Below, in pieces: positions 9,543 through 18,341 of a stretch of 48,914 bases of DNA. Positions within the stretch are counted from its first letter, which is position 1, and each line of letters begins with the position of its first letter. The stretch covers positions 1 through 48,914 of the forward strand of contig JACZJJ010000159.1 of assembly GCA_014860625.1 (NCBI GenBank), read 5' to 3'. The notes beneath the pieces were generated by a model. That model had not been told where the DNA came from. It made no database searches and was given only the letters and a program-made list of their open reading frames with translations. The stretch is from Bacteroidales bacterium (GTDB lineage: Bacteria; Bacteroidota; Bacteroidia; Bacteroidales; FEN-979). The position numbers and the translations under genes were made by a program.

Positions 9543-10997
9543 ATGAAGTTGTTCAAACCTTCACAAAGATGGGTTGAGTGGGGTATACCGGCTGCTATCC
9601 TGCTTCTTAACATCATTTACAAGATTCTTTTTCTGGGAGCAAGGGACATTACGATTGATGAACCGTTTACCCTTTTCTATTCCCAGATGCCTTGGAGGGA
9701 TATCTTTCACATGCTGCCGGGAGAAAATAACCCTCCCCTCCATTTCCTGCTCATGCATGCTTGGATTCAGCTTGTTGGGATTGAACCCTTTCAGGCAAGA
9801 CTGTTGTCACTGATTTTTGGTGCCTGTTCAGCCGTGTTGATCTATCTTATTGGCACCAGGAGTTTTTCGCGAACTGTCGGGATATCAGCCGCCCTGCTGT
9901 TTACTTTCTCCAACTTCAACACCTATATCGCCCAGGAGGCACGGGTCTATTCGTTATTTGTCCTCCTTTCGCTTATAAGCGTCTTTCTTTTCCTGAAGTT
10001 GATAAAAGAATTCAGAAGCAAGACATTGATACTCCTGATCGTGACAAATATTTTGCTGATCTATGCACATTTTTTTGCCTTCTGGATCATTTTCATCGAG
10101 TATCTGTTCTTCCTTTCCTTCCGGGATATCCATACCAGGTTAATCAAGCCATTTGCTATCATGGCAGGAGCTCTCGTTGTTGCATTCCTTCCCTATCTGA
10201 CAATCTTCATCGAACGATTTCTTTCCTCTTCGGGAGGAACCTGGCTGGAACCTCCCACCATCTCAAGTCTCTATAACCTGCTCTGGAAATTTTGCAACCA
10301 ACCTGTTCCAACTGTCATGGTCATCCTCGTCCTGCTGCTCGGCCTTGGCAGGTATGTTTTCCTTCGCTTAAAAGGGAATGCAATTCCCGACAGGCCAACC
10401 CAATTCCTTATTCTCTGGTTTCTGTTGCCTACATTGCTCACCTTCGTCCTCTCATTCTTCCTTCCGGTTTTTTACGAGAAATACCTTGTTTTTATCGCCC
10501 CGGCCATATATATCCTGGCATGCAAATCTGTGGAATTTATAGTGCACAAAAAATCTGTTAGAATTGGAATTCTCCTTGTTCTGATAACTGGATTTGCTGT
10601 CACTTCGACTCCAAAGCCTTATTATTCAAGGTCTGTGACATCCATGGTGAATGATCTTAAGGTATTGCGAAACCCCAATGATCCCATTGTAATAATCCCC
10701 GGATATTATGATAAAACGTTTCTCTATCACTACGACAGGGAAGGGTTTAAGAAGTATCTGAAGGTTGATGAAACAGAACAGAATAATAACCTCCTGCCCG
10801 TTTATGATCCCACAACCATCTTTGCAAGTGATTTGTTGGGGTGCAACAAGGTGTTTCTCATAGAAGCCGGATCGCAGTATATGGATCCGTCAGGATTGCT
10901 TTTCCGCCAGTTGAACGCTCATTTTGATTCAATTCAAACGGTTGAATATAGTGAAGTCTTAAAACTCTATCTATTCCAAAAAAAGAATAAGAAATGA
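9543..10997 (+). CDS. Glycosyltransferase family 39 membrane protein (PMT/ArnT-like)
   Basis: Polytopic inner-membrane glycosyltransferase, expected to use a polyprenyl-phosphate sugar as donor and act on the periplasmic face. The 484 residues contain about ten to twelve hydrophobic helices. The first periplasmic loop holds the acidic pair typical of GT-C enzymes (ARDITIDEPFTLFYS) and is followed by the family pattern NNPPLHFLLMHAW. A soluble C-terminal portion (about residues 360-484) lies outside the membrane. It starts 28 bases after the TolC gene and probably shares its transcript. The acceptor could be lipid A, a glycan or a protein; the sequence does not say. Confidence 0.85.
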   Translation: MKLFKPSQRWVEWGIPAAILLLNIIYKILFLGARDITIDEPFTLFYSQMPWRDIFHMLPGENNPPLHFLLMHAWIQLVGIEPFQARLLSLIFGACSAVLIYLIGTRSFSRTVGISAALLFTFSNFNTYIAQEARVYSLFVLLSLISVFLFLKLIKEFRSKTLILLIVTNILLIYAHFFAFWIIFIEYLFFLSFRDIHTRLIKPFAIMAGALVVAFLPYLTIFIERFLSSSGGTWLEPPTISSLYNLLWKFCNQPVPTVMVILVLLLGLGRYVFLRLKGNAIPDRPTQFLILWFLLPTLLTFVLSFFLPVFYEKYLVFIAPAIYILACKSVEFIVHKKSVRIGILLVLITGFAVTSTPKPYYSRSVTSMVNDLKVLRNPNDPIVIIPGYYDKTFLYHYDREGFKKYLKVDETEQNNNLLPVYDPTTIFASDLLGCNKVFLIEAGSQYMDPSGLLFRQLNAHFDSIQTVEYSEVLKLYLFQKKNKK

Positions 10998-11038
10998 TCT
11001 TTCAACCTCTTATTAATAAACTTTCTAAACAATTTTTG

Positions 11039-11046
11039 TACCTTTG
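11039..11046 (+). promoter_or_regulatory. -7 box (TACCTTTG) of the peroxiredoxin gene
   Basis: Exact TAnnTTTG match ending 34 bases before the peroxiredoxin ATG, in an AT-rich leader. I found no clear OxyR-type dyad. Confidence 0.65.
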
Positions 11047-11080
11047 CAAAAAGAACCATAACCCTAAAATATAGATTATC

Positions 11081-11713
11081 ATGGCAGTATTAGTTGGAAA
11101 AAAAGCTCCACTGTTTGAAGCTGATGCAGTTGTCAACGGAGGAGAATTTATTGAAAAATTTTCTTTGGAACAGTACATTGGGAAAAAATATGTACTCTTC
11201 TTTTTCTACCCGCTGGACTTTACGTTTGTTTGTCCAACCGAGTTGATCGCATTTCAGGATAAGATGGACGAGTTTGAGAAACGGAATGTTGCCGTTGTTG
11301 GTTGCTCCGTCGACTCAAACTTCTCACACTGGGCCTGGCTCAACACAGAGAAGAAGAATGGCGGGATCAAAGGTGTGAAATACCCTATTGTCTCTGACCT
11401 TTCCAAAACAATCTCAGCGAATTACGATGTCCTTGCAGGTGAGTTCTTCACCAATGAAGATGGGAACCTGGAGTTTGAAGGCGCGCCGGTTGCTTACAGA
11501 GGTCTTTTCTTAATTGACAAGCAAGGTGTTGTAAGGCATCAGATTGTCAATGATCTGCCTCTTGGCCGAAGTGTTGACGAAGCGATCCGCATGGTTGACG
11601 CCCTGGAGTTTTTCGAAGAAAATGGTGAAGTTTGCCCGGCAAACTGGCACAAAGGCGATGAAGGCATGAAAGCAACTGCGGCTGGCGTTGCCGATTACCT
11701 CAGCAAGCACTAA
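11081..11713 (+). CDS. Typical 2-Cys peroxiredoxin (AhpC/Prx1 family)
   Basis: Cytoplasmic thiol peroxidase that reduces hydrogen peroxide and organic peroxides. In its 210 residues the peroxidatic cysteine lies in FYPLDFTFVCPTE (about Cys51) and the resolving cysteine in GEVCPANW (about Cys185). This spacing is typical of the Prx1 subfamily. The thioredoxin-fold motifs VVGCSVDS and AYRGLFLIDKQGVVRH are intact. A GGIKG segment is present but the C-terminal YF motif of hyperoxidation-sensitive enzymes is not, so a robust enzyme is likely. No AhpF or thioredoxin reductase gene is adjacent. Its stop codon overlaps that of the convergent PAP2 gene. Confidence 0.95.
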   Translation: MAVLVGKKAPLFEADAVVNGGEFIEKFSLEQYIGKKYVLFFFYPLDFTFVCPTELIAFQDKMDEFEKRNVAVVGCSVDSNFSHWAWLNTEKKNGGIKGVKYPIVSDLSKTISANYDVLAGEFFTNEDGNLEFEGAPVAYRGLFLIDKQGVVRHQIVNDLPLGRSVDEAIRMVDALEFFEENGEVCPANWHKGDEGMKATAAGVADYLSKH

Positions 11714-12534
11714 AAAGGATAAATCAATGAGATTCCTGGTCCTGTCGGTGATACCGGCAGGACTTTTAGTTTACTCTCGTTCCTGACCACAAGTTGCCCG
11801 ATAGCAAATCCAAGTGCCGATCCTACCACAACATCAGAAGCCCAGTGCTCATTGTCGTAAACCCTGGAAAGAGCGGCTCCGGTGGCCAGGCTGTAGCATA
11901 GGATCGGAACCCATATCGTCTCCTGATAGGAGGTGGCAACAACAGTGGCTATCGCAAATGCGGCAGCCGAGTGTCCCGACGGGAAAGAGGTATAATCAAA
12001 TCCCTGAAACGGTCCTTCCCACAATCCCGGATCAGACGGTTCATTCTGAGAGGGCCTGTGACGATGGGTGAGGTGCTTGATGAGCTGGCTGGAGATTCCT
12101 GCCAGGATAAACGCCTCGACACCCTTCAGCGCCGTTAGTTTTGCCCTATCGTTGTGCCAGATTAATCCACAGCCATAAAGGATTCCCATGGCCGATAAAC
12201 TGTATAACCCGCTTCCAATCGGCTCAAAAAGATATTTACTTACGTTATCCGACCCTGGATTACGGTTTTTCTGGGCAAACTTCTGGATCTTTGCATCCTG
12301 TGCGAAAAGCAATACGGTAGTTCCAATTACGGCTGTTAAACCGATCCATTGATATGGATTCCAGCGAACCGGTGATATAACGATATCCCTTGCATCAGTC
12401 AGGTACGACTTGAAATAACGCTTATCGATAAAGGATTTCCGCCCGACTGACGAAGCTGAGTCTGTCTGACCCATTACGAGCATAGGAAGAAGAAAAACGA
12501 TGAAAGTAATTCTTGAAAACAGGGAGTTCATCAT
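11710..12534 (-). CDS. PAP2-family membrane-associated phosphatase
   Basis: Acid phosphatase/lipid phosphatase of the PAP2 superfamily, likely acting at the periplasmic face. The 274 residues start with a signal peptide or anchor (SRITFIVFLLPMLVMG). All three catalytic motifs are present: KHLTHRHRP (motif 1), FPSGHSAAAF (motif 2, catalytic His) and SRVYDNEHWASDVVVG (motif 3, nucleophilic His and Asp). Plausible substrates are undecaprenyl pyrophosphate, phosphatidylglycerol phosphate or lipid A phosphate; sequence alone cannot decide. Two ATGs (12534 and 12531) overlap the mazG stop in an ATGATGA context, so translation is probably coupled to mazG. Confidence 0.92.
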   Translation of the reverse strand: MMNSLFSRITFIVFLLPMLVMGQTDSASSVGRKSFIDKRYFKSYLTDARDIVISPVRWNPYQWIGLTAVIGTTVLLFAQDAKIQKFAQKNRNPGSDNVSKYLFEPIGSGLYSLSAMGILYGCGLIWHNDRAKLTALKGVEAFILAGISSQLIKHLTHRHRPSQNEPSDPGLWEGPFQGFDYTSFPSGHSAAAFAIATVVATSYQETIWVPILCYSLATGAALSRVYDNEHWASDVVVGSALGFAIGQLVVRNESKLKVLPVSPTGPGISLIYPF

Positions 12535-13322
12535 TCTCTCTCCAGTTTTTTTGCCTCTTTCCAGAAAAGATCCATCTCCTGAAGAGTCATCTCCGCGAGT
12601 GGTTTATGGGCCTTCTTCGCTTTCTCCTCAATGAACTGAAAACGCTTGATAAACTTCTTATTGGTCCGTTCGAGGGCATCTTCAGGATTCACGTCAATAA
12701 ACCGGGCGTAATTGATGATTGCAAACAGGAGGTCTCCAAGCTCATGTTCTTTTTCTTCGTGCGGCCCTCCTGATTGAACAACCTCTTTCAATTCATCCAG
12801 TTCCTCATGGACCTTTTCCCACACCTGCCCTGCATGATCCCAGTCAAACCCAACACCACTGGCTTTTTCCTGTATTCTGTATGCTTTCACAACAGCCGGC
12901 AACGAACCGGGAACGCCCGAGAGAACAGACTCATTCCCCTTCTCCTGCAGTTTGATTTTCTCCCAGTTATCCCTGACTTCCCGTGCATCTTTCACCTTCA
13001 CATCTCCAAAAATATGCGGGTGACGATGGATCAATTTTTCATTGATCCCATTCAGCACATCCACCATATCAAATGAATCATTTTCAGAGCCAATCTTTGC
13101 ATAGAACACCAGATGCAACATCAAGTCGCCTAACTCTTTTTTAATCCCATCCATATCCTTCTCAAGAATGGAGTCTGATAGTTCATACGTCTCTTCAATT
13201 GTCAGATACCTCAGGGATTCGAGTGTCTGCTTTTTGTCCCAGGGACATTGTTCCCTGAGTTCGTCCATTATTTCCAACAGTTTTCGGAAAGCATCGACTT
13301 TCTCGTCAATTCTATTCTTCAT
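12531..13322 (-). CDS. mazG: Nucleoside triphosphate pyrophosphohydrolase MazG
   Basis: House-cleaning all-alpha NTP pyrophosphatase that hydrolyses (d)NTPs to monophosphates and PPi and modulates stress responses. The 263 residues carry two MazG domains. The first (about 10-115) has CPWDKKQTLESLRYLTIEETYEL, then KELGDLMLHLVFYAKI with the metal-binding E-x-x-D. The second (about 150-245) has EELDELKEVV and HELGDLLFAIINYARF. The ATG lies only 5 bases after a -7 box, so the mRNA may be leaderless. It is the first gene of an operon with the PAP2 gene and divergent from the PagL-like gene. Confidence 0.95.
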   Translation of the reverse strand: MKNRIDEKVDAFRKLLEIMDELREQCPWDKKQTLESLRYLTIEETYELSDSILEKDMDGIKKELGDLMLHLVFYAKIGSENDSFDMVDVLNGINEKLIHRHPHIFGDVKVKDAREVRDNWEKIKLQEKGNESVLSGVPGSLPAVVKAYRIQEKASGVGFDWDHAGQVWEKVHEELDELKEVVQSGGPHEEKEHELGDLLFAIINYARFIDVNPEDALERTNKKFIKRFQFIEEKAKKAHKPLAEMTLQEMDLFWKEAKKLERE

Positions 13323-13327
13323 AGTAG

Positions 13328-13335
13328 CAAAATTA
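13328..13335 (-). promoter_or_regulatory. -7 box (TAATTTTG) of mazG
   Basis: Exact TAnnTTTG on the minus strand with only 5 bases to the mazG ATG. Transcription should start at or next to the start codon. Confidence 0.7.
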
Positions 13336-13386
13336 CTTATTTATCCGGTTTCGGTGATTCTATTTCATGATGTAGGTGAATCCTGC

Positions 13387-13394
13387 TAATTTTG
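13387..13394 (+). promoter_or_regulatory. -7 box (TAATTTTG) of the PagL-like gene
   Basis: Exact TAnnTTTG match, the same octamer as the divergent mazG promoter 52 bases away. It ends 19 bases before the TTG start codon and supports that unusual start. Confidence 0.65.
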
Positions 13395-13413
13395 CCTCAA
13401 AGAATCATTCCTT

Positions 13414-14598
13414 TTGAGACTTCTTACCTATCACTATTGGAAAAAAACCTATTGTCCCTTTCTGTTGCTTGGGTTTCTTGGCGTACTTCCTTTTACCCTG
13501 AAAAGTCAAAGTGAACACAAACTTTTTACATCGAACCTGTTTATAGAATCCAAAATCCACTATGGATTCCTATACGCTCACCATCTGGAACTTGAGATTT
13601 TTAATGCTCACTTCCCTGCATTTGAGGTCAGTATTCAACAACAAACTTATGGGAAGTATAAATGGGAACGGGCCTTTGCCTATCCAATTATCGGGTTTAC
13701 CTGCTGGTATTCAGGCCTAGGTAGCTCTCAATATCTTGGGAAAGCCATTGGCTTGATGCCATTTGTCAATTTCCCTCTGTATCGTCACAAGAATTTCTGT
13801 TTCGGATTCCGATTTGCACTTGGCCTCGGTATCCTTACCAAAAAATTTGACCGGATTGAGAATTACAAAAACACTGCGATTGGCTCAACTCTCAATGCAG
13901 CGATAAACATGATGTTCGAGGGAAGGTACCGGATCAATACCTGGCTAACGGCATCAGCTGGGATAAGCCTTCAGCATTTCTCAAACGGTTCTCTTAAGAT
14001 GCCCAACTATGGGTTGAATGCCCTAATGATCAATGTTGGCCTTGCCTATTGGCCCAAAAGGCAGAACAAAGAGATTGGAGACCGGTTCTACCCTCCTACC
14101 GAACCTTACTCTGCCGTCATACAACGTCACATTGAGTTTAACATTGGGGTTTCTACCGGGTATAAAAACATGGAAGCTGTTTTAGGGAAAAATTTCTTCG
14201 TATTTCACATCTATGAAAACACGTTTTATCAGATTAGCAGAAAAAGTAAGGTTGGCCTTGGACTTGACCTTTCATATGATCCTTCACATACAAAAATTCT
14301 TGAAATTCAAGGAGATACGATAGAGAACCCATTGACAATACTTCGTCCGGGCATCAATGGTGCCTATCAACTGGTTCTTGGGAAGATGGGCCTAATCTTC
14401 AACATTGGCTATTATCTTGGAGGTGCTGAAAAGAGTAACGGACCCTTGTACGAAAAATTCTCAATTCAGTATAACTTCTCGAAAAACTTCTTTGCCAACC
14501 TGATGCTTAAAGTTCATTTTGGCAGGGCCGACTACCTTGGAATCGGATTGGGGTATAAATTTGTTCTTCCGTTTGGAAAAAAGATCTTAAAAGGATGA
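13414..14598 (+). CDS. Acyloxyacyl hydrolase / PagL-like lipid A 3-O-deacylase family protein
   Basis: Predicted outer-membrane beta-barrel hydrolase of the PagL family (removes the 3-O acyl chain of lipid A). The 394 residues comprise a signal peptide (core CPFLLLGFLGVLPFTL, ending near LKSQ), a PagL-like half to about residue 215, and a second barrel-like half (about 235-394). The motif SLQHFSNGSLKMPNYGLN (about 185-202) matches the PagL active site, with His188 and Ser190. The third catalytic residue, Glu in Pseudomonas PagL, aligns here with Asn202. No ATG exists before residue 100. An in-frame stop at 13387-13389 bounds the frame, so TTG 13414 is the only sensible start. It overlaps the next gene by 4 bases. 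Confidence 0.78.
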   Translation: MRLLTYHYWKKTYCPFLLLGFLGVLPFTLKSQSEHKLFTSNLFIESKIHYGFLYAHHLELEIFNAHFPAFEVSIQQQTYGKYKWERAFAYPIIGFTCWYSGLGSSQYLGKAIGLMPFVNFPLYRHKNFCFGFRFALGLGILTKKFDRIENYKNTAIGSTLNAAINMMFEGRYRINTWLTASAGISLQHFSNGSLKMPNYGLNALMINVGLAYWPKRQNKEIGDRFYPPTEPYSAVIQRHIEFNIGVSTGYKNMEAVLGKNFFVFHIYENTFYQISRKSKVGLGLDLSYDPSHTKILEIQGDTIENPLTILRPGINGAYQLVLGKMGLIFNIGYYLGGAEKSNGPLYEKFSIQYNFSKNFFANLMLKVHFGRADYLGIGLGYKFVLPFGKKILKG

Positions 14599-15338
14599 GA
14601 AACAAGACTTTTCTATGGACTCTTAGTTTACTGATCCCTTTGCTGGCTGGCACGGGATGCGGAAAGACAGGGGTGGACTGCATGACAAACTCCGGAGAGG
14701 TAATTCTTCAGGAACGGGATGTAACACCGTTTGATTCTATCGCTCTCTACGATTATGTGAACCTGTTTATCACGCAGGACTCCATTTACAAAATTGTGGT
14801 GGAGAGTGGGAAAAATATCATTGGAGGGATTGAAACAACTGTTCAAAACAGGAATCTGGAAATTCGCAATAGGAATGGTTGCAATTGGGTAAGAAGTTAT
14901 GACAAACCAATCAACGTATACATCTCAACCCCAAATCTCTGGAAAATCTACTACAACTCATCAGGGAATGTTACCAGTCTAAACACACTAAAAGCAGATT
15001 CCATAAAGGTGGAAGTGTGGGGTGGGTGTGGAAGAATTGATCTGGACCTGGATGTCATCGTTGGTTTCTTTTATCTGCAGATTGGAACTGCTGATATCCA
15101 ATTGTCGGGTACATGTGGAATCGTTTCGATGTTTACCGGTGATTTTGGCCTGCTTGATGCAAAAAACCTGAATAGTTCGTACTCTTTTGTATCCAATAAA
15201 TCTTCCAACGACTGCTATATTCAGGTCCACGATGAGTTGAAAGCAACCATCCAGTCGATCGGAAATATCTACTATACGGGAAGTCCAAAAAAAATAGAAA
15301 CCATTATCAATGGTGAGGGTAAAGTCATAGCCTTCTGA
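14595..15338 (+). CDS. GIN-domain (DUF2807) putative lipoprotein
   Basis: Secreted beta-helical protein of the 'putative auto-transporter adhesin, head GIN domain' family common in Bacteroidetes; its biochemical role is unknown. The 247 residues start with a lipoprotein signal peptide (hydrophobic LWTLSLLIPLLAG, lipobox AGTGC at about residue 22). The GIN-like core follows, with RDVTPFDSIALYDYVNLFITQ and repeated short strand motifs such as SSGNVTSLNTLKADSIKVEV and ISTPNLWKIYYN. The ATGA overlap with the PagL-like gene means coupled translation, so the two may work together at the outer membrane. Its TGA abuts the proS stop codon directly. Confidence 0.8.
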   Translation: MRNKTFLWTLSLLIPLLAGTGCGKTGVDCMTNSGEVILQERDVTPFDSIALYDYVNLFITQDSIYKIVVESGKNIIGGIETTVQNRNLEIRNRNGCNWVRSYDKPINVYISTPNLWKIYYNSSGNVTSLNTLKADSIKVEVWGGCGRIDLDLDVIVGFFYLQIGTADIQLSGTCGIVSMFTGDFGLLDAKNLNSSYSFVSNKSSNDCYIQVHDELKATIQSIGNIYYTGSPKKIETIINGEGKVIAF

Positions 15339-16814
15339 TCAATAGGCCCTCGCGAAGAGAACCCTTTCGGAAGAGGGTTTCCCTGATAAGATACAAGACC
15401 CATCCTCTTTGGGATTATCCAAAGGAATCACCCGGATGGTCGCTTTTGTCAACTCCTTGATCTTCTCTTCGGTTTCTGATGTCCCATCCCAGTGCGCGTT
15501 GGCAAATCCCCCTTTATTTTCAATAACATCTACAAACTCTTCCCAGGTATTAACATTGATCGTATTCTTTTCCCTGAATAGAAGGTTCCGGTTAAATAGG
15601 TTCTGCTGAATATCATCCAGTAAATCAACCACATGATTTGCAATCTCTGTGAGGGGAACCACTGACTTCTCCAGGGTATCCCGGCGAGCAACCTCAACAG
15701 TTCCTTTTTCAAGATCCCTTGGTCCGATAGTGAGCCTGACCGGAACACCTTTAAATTCATATTCTGCAAATTTCCATCCAGGCTTATGTGTATCCCGGTT
15801 GTCGTATTTAACAGAGATCCCCTTCTCTTCAAGTTGTTTTTTAATAGGGATCACCTGCTCGGAGATCATGGCAAGTTGGTCACCATCTTTAAATATCGGA
15901 ACAATGACAACCTGAATCGGAGCCAGTTTTGGAGGAAGTACCAGCCCATTGTCGTCGGAATGAGCCATAATCAATGCTCCAATCAGCCTGGTTGACACCC
16001 CCCAGGAGGTAGCCCACACATATTCCAGTTGATTCTCCTTATTCAGGAATTTTACATCAAACGCTTTCGCAAAATTCTGACCGAGGAAATGGGAAGTTCC
16101 GGATTGCAGCGCCTTCCCATCCTGCATCAACGCTTCAATGGCAAACGTATCAATAGCTCCTGCAAACCGTTCGGAAGCTGTCTTCACTCCCTTTACAACA
16201 GGAACTGCCATCCACTGCTCTGCAAATTCAGCATAGAGGTCCAAAATAGTGAGCGTCTCATCGAAGGCTTCCTGCTGGGTTGCATGAGCCGTATGCCCTT
16301 CCTGCCAAAGGAACTCAGCTGTTCTCAGGAACAGCCTGGTTCGCATCTCCCATCTGACAACATTCGCCCATTGATTGATCAGCAACGGCAGGTCCCGGTA
16401 TGACTGAATCCAATTTTTATACGTATCCCAGATAATGGTCTCGGATGTTGGGCGAATAATCAGCTCCTCTTCCAGCTTTGCATCCTCATCAACAATAACA
16501 CCTTTTCCATCGGGCGAATTCTTTAGCCTATAGTGAGTTACAACCGCACACTCCTTTGCAAAGCCTTCAACATGACTTGCCTCTTTGCTGAAAAATGATT
16601 TGGGGATAAATATCGGGAAGTATGCATTCACATGACCTGTATCCTTGAACATCTTATCCAGAACAGCCTGCATCTTCTCCCAGATAGCGTATCCATAAGG
16701 TTTTATCACCATACAACCTCTAACTGCAGAGTTCTCAGCCAGGTCCGCTTTGAGAACCAGATCATTGTACCATTGTGAAAAATTTTCTTCTCTTGTTGGA
16801 AAATCTTTAGCCAT
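15339..16814 (-). CDS. proS: Prolyl-tRNA synthetase (archaeal/eukaryote-type)
   Basis: Charges tRNA-Pro with proline. The 491 residues match the shorter archaeal/eukaryotic-like ProRS used by many Bacteroidetes, without the editing insertion of E. coli ProRS. Visible class II features are motif 2 ([23 protein letters not shown]), the proline pocket region [16 protein letters not shown], and [19 protein letters not shown] followed by motif 3 ([20 protein letters not shown]). The anticodon-binding domain (about 285-400) and the C-terminal domain ending in ARAY follow. The start is the ATG giving [20 protein letters not shown], standard for the family. It is divergent from the Tyr/Gly-rich protein gene. 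Confidence 0.96.
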   Translation of the reverse strand: MAKDFPTREENFSQWYNDLVLKADLAENSAVRGCMVIKPYGYAIWEKMQAVLDKMFKDTGHVNAYFPIFIPKSFFSKEASHVEGFAKECAVVTHYRLKNSPDGKGVIVDEDAKLEEELIIRPTSETIIWDTYKNWIQSYRDLPLLINQWANVVRWEMRTRLFLRTAEFLWQEGHTAHATQQEAFDETLTILDLYAEFAEQWMAVPVVKGVKTASERFAGAIDTFAIEALMQDGKALQSGTSHFLGQNFAKAFDVKFLNKENQLEYVWATSWGVSTRLIGALIMAHSDDNGLVLPPKLAPIQVVIVPIFKDGDQLAMISEQVIPIKKQLEEKGISVKYDNRDTHKPGWKFAEYEFKGVPVRLTIGPRDLEKGTVEVARRDTLEKSVVPLTEIANHVVDLLDDIQQNLFNRNLLFREKNTINVNTWEEFVDVIENKGGFANAHWDGTSETEEKIKELTKATIRVIPLDNPKEDGSCILSGKPSSERVLFARAY

Positions 16815-16865
16815 TTCTTATTTCGGTATGATATTTGCTATAATTTGACAGCGTGATTAACTGTG

Positions 16866-16873
16866 CAAAAGTA
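16866..16873 (-). promoter_or_regulatory. -7 box (TACTTTTG) of proS
   Basis: Exact TAnnTTTG on the minus strand, 51 bases upstream of the proS ATG. Confidence 0.6.
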
Positions 16874-16918
16874 ATAAAAATTAAAGGGCTCAGTGAATAT
16901 AACCGTTCTCAAATCATT

Positions 16919-16927
16919 AAAGGAGGT
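16919..16927 (+). promoter_or_regulatory. Strong Shine-Dalgarno (AAAGGAGGT)
   Basis: A near-perfect anti-SD complement lies 6 bases before ATG 16934. Other genes in the window lack such a site. It fixes the start of the Tyr/Gly-rich protein and argues against the longer frame beginning upstream. Confidence 0.8.
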
Positions 16928-16933
16928 ACAATT

Positions 16934-18310
16934 ATGAAAAAAGCAGCATTAATCATCTTTATCCTGGGGTTTATACTTACAGGCTCTTTTGCCCAGCAGA
17001 ATAAAGATGCTGTTTATGGCGATGATGTATATTATTCAACATCCAAGAAAAATAAGAAAGACAAAAAGAAGAAACAGTCGGAGGCAACCCCGAAGTCGTC
17101 AGACCTTACCAAACAGGTTACCGAACCTGACAGTACCTCTGCAGAATCCCCGGAATCATCTACCTTGATGGATGACTATAACGACTATACCTTCTCGGCC
17201 CGTATCAAACGATTTCATGATGAGGAAACCAAAGAGGACTATTTTAACGAAACCTATACCGACCCGGCAAACTACGACACTACTTACGTGGAAGAGTCAT
17301 CGAGTCCAAATGTCAGCCTCTATGTTGGAGCCGGTTATGGTTCCTTTTATGGACCCTCACTGTCATTCGGATTTGGCTGGGGATACGATCCCTGGTATTC
17401 TAATTATTATGGCTGGGGATATCCATACAACAGCTGTTACTGGGGATGCAACTATTGGGGGTATAACCCTTATCCCTATTACTGGAGTCCTTACTCATAC
17501 GGCTATTGGAACGGGTATTACAACGGTTATTGGGATGGGTATTACGATTACCCATACGGTGGCAACACCTATTATGGCCGTCGCCAGCCCATCACCTCTA
17601 CAGGAGGGATCACTCCAACTACACATACAACAGAGGGTAACCCAAACACTCCCACTGGAATGGATGGAAGAGGAGGCAATGTCGTCCCAACGAAAGAGAG
17701 AACCACATCATCTAAGGTTGATCAACCTGCTGCTCAGAAGAGATATGAATACTCCAGCACTCAGCAGAAACAACCGCCCACTGCCTCCAGAACAACACCT
17801 CAGAATACCCGAAAGCAGCAGCCAACACCTAAATATATCAAACCTGACCAAACACGTTCAACCCAAACGACCACTAAAACGCAGAATTATACATCACCTG
17901 CTTACAGGCAGCCAAAATCCAGCCAGGAGTATTTAAGCCCTAGGACTCAGCCTTCCAGAACTTCCATGCAGCAGCAGACTAGAAGCGGACAACCTGCAGT
18001 AACCCGTCCGCCAGCGACTCAAACACAAAGGCAGAATTTTGTGCCTTCAACAACGACCAGACAAAGTCCAGGATCAACCGGAACCAGGGTCAGGCCTACT
18101 ACAAGCCCGACAAAGAACTATACTCCATCGAAAACGCCACCCACCCGGTCAAACAGTTATTCAACCCCATCCAGGTCTAATGGTTCTTCGACACCATCAG
18201 GATCAAATAGCTACTCGACTCCCTCCAGATCAAGCAGTCCGTCTTACTCATCTCCTTCCCGGTCTTCTGGTAGCTCAGGAAGTGGAGGCTTCGGAGGAAG
18301 GCGTAAGTAA
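16934..18310 (+). CDS. Secreted Tyr/Gly/Trp-rich, Ser/Thr/Pro-rich low-complexity protein
   Basis: I do not recognise a defined family. The 458 residues read as a signal peptide (MKKAALIIFILGFILTGSFAQ) and a Lys-rich, then acidic, hydrophilic segment (about 25-125). An extraordinary aromatic segment (about 165-230) follows, in which Tyr, Gly, Trp and Asn dominate (YWNGYYNGYWDGYYDYPYGG). A 230-residue disordered tail rich in Ser, Thr, Pro, Gln and Arg has degenerate SNSYSTPSRS repeats and ends GGFGGRRK. The composition suggests a surface or matrix protein able to self-associate; that is inference. The start is set by the strong SD. It is followed after 31 bases by a FadL-type gene on the same strand. 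Confidence 0.75.
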   Translation: MKKAALIIFILGFILTGSFAQQNKDAVYGDDVYYSTSKKNKKDKKKKQSEATPKSSDLTKQVTEPDSTSAESPESSTLMDDYNDYTFSARIKRFHDEETKEDYFNETYTDPANYDTTYVEESSSPNVSLYVGAGYGSFYGPSLSFGFGWGYDPWYSNYYGWGYPYNSCYWGCNYWGYNPYPYYWSPYSYGYWNGYYNGYWDGYYDYPYGGNTYYGRRQPITSTGGITPTTHTTEGNPNTPTGMDGRGGNVVPTKERTTSSKVDQPAAQKRYEYSSTQQKQPPTASRTTPQNTRKQQPTPKYIKPDQTRSTQTTTKTQNYTSPAYRQPKSSQEYLSPRTQPSRTSMQQQTRSGQPAVTRPPATQTQRQNFVPSTTTRQSPGSTGTRVRPTTSPTKNYTPSKTPPTRSNSYSTPSRSNGSSTPSGSNSYSTPSRSSSPSYSSPSRSSGSSGSGGFGGRRK

Positions 18311-18341
18311 TGAAATTTGCTAACTCTTAATCTCGTGTAAA

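Noticed and set aside
16845-16877. Classical sigma-70 promoter (TTGACA at 16845) for the Tyr/Gly-rich gene
   Set aside because: No TATAAT at 16-18 bases, and other promoters here are of the Bacteroidetes type; the match is probably chance.
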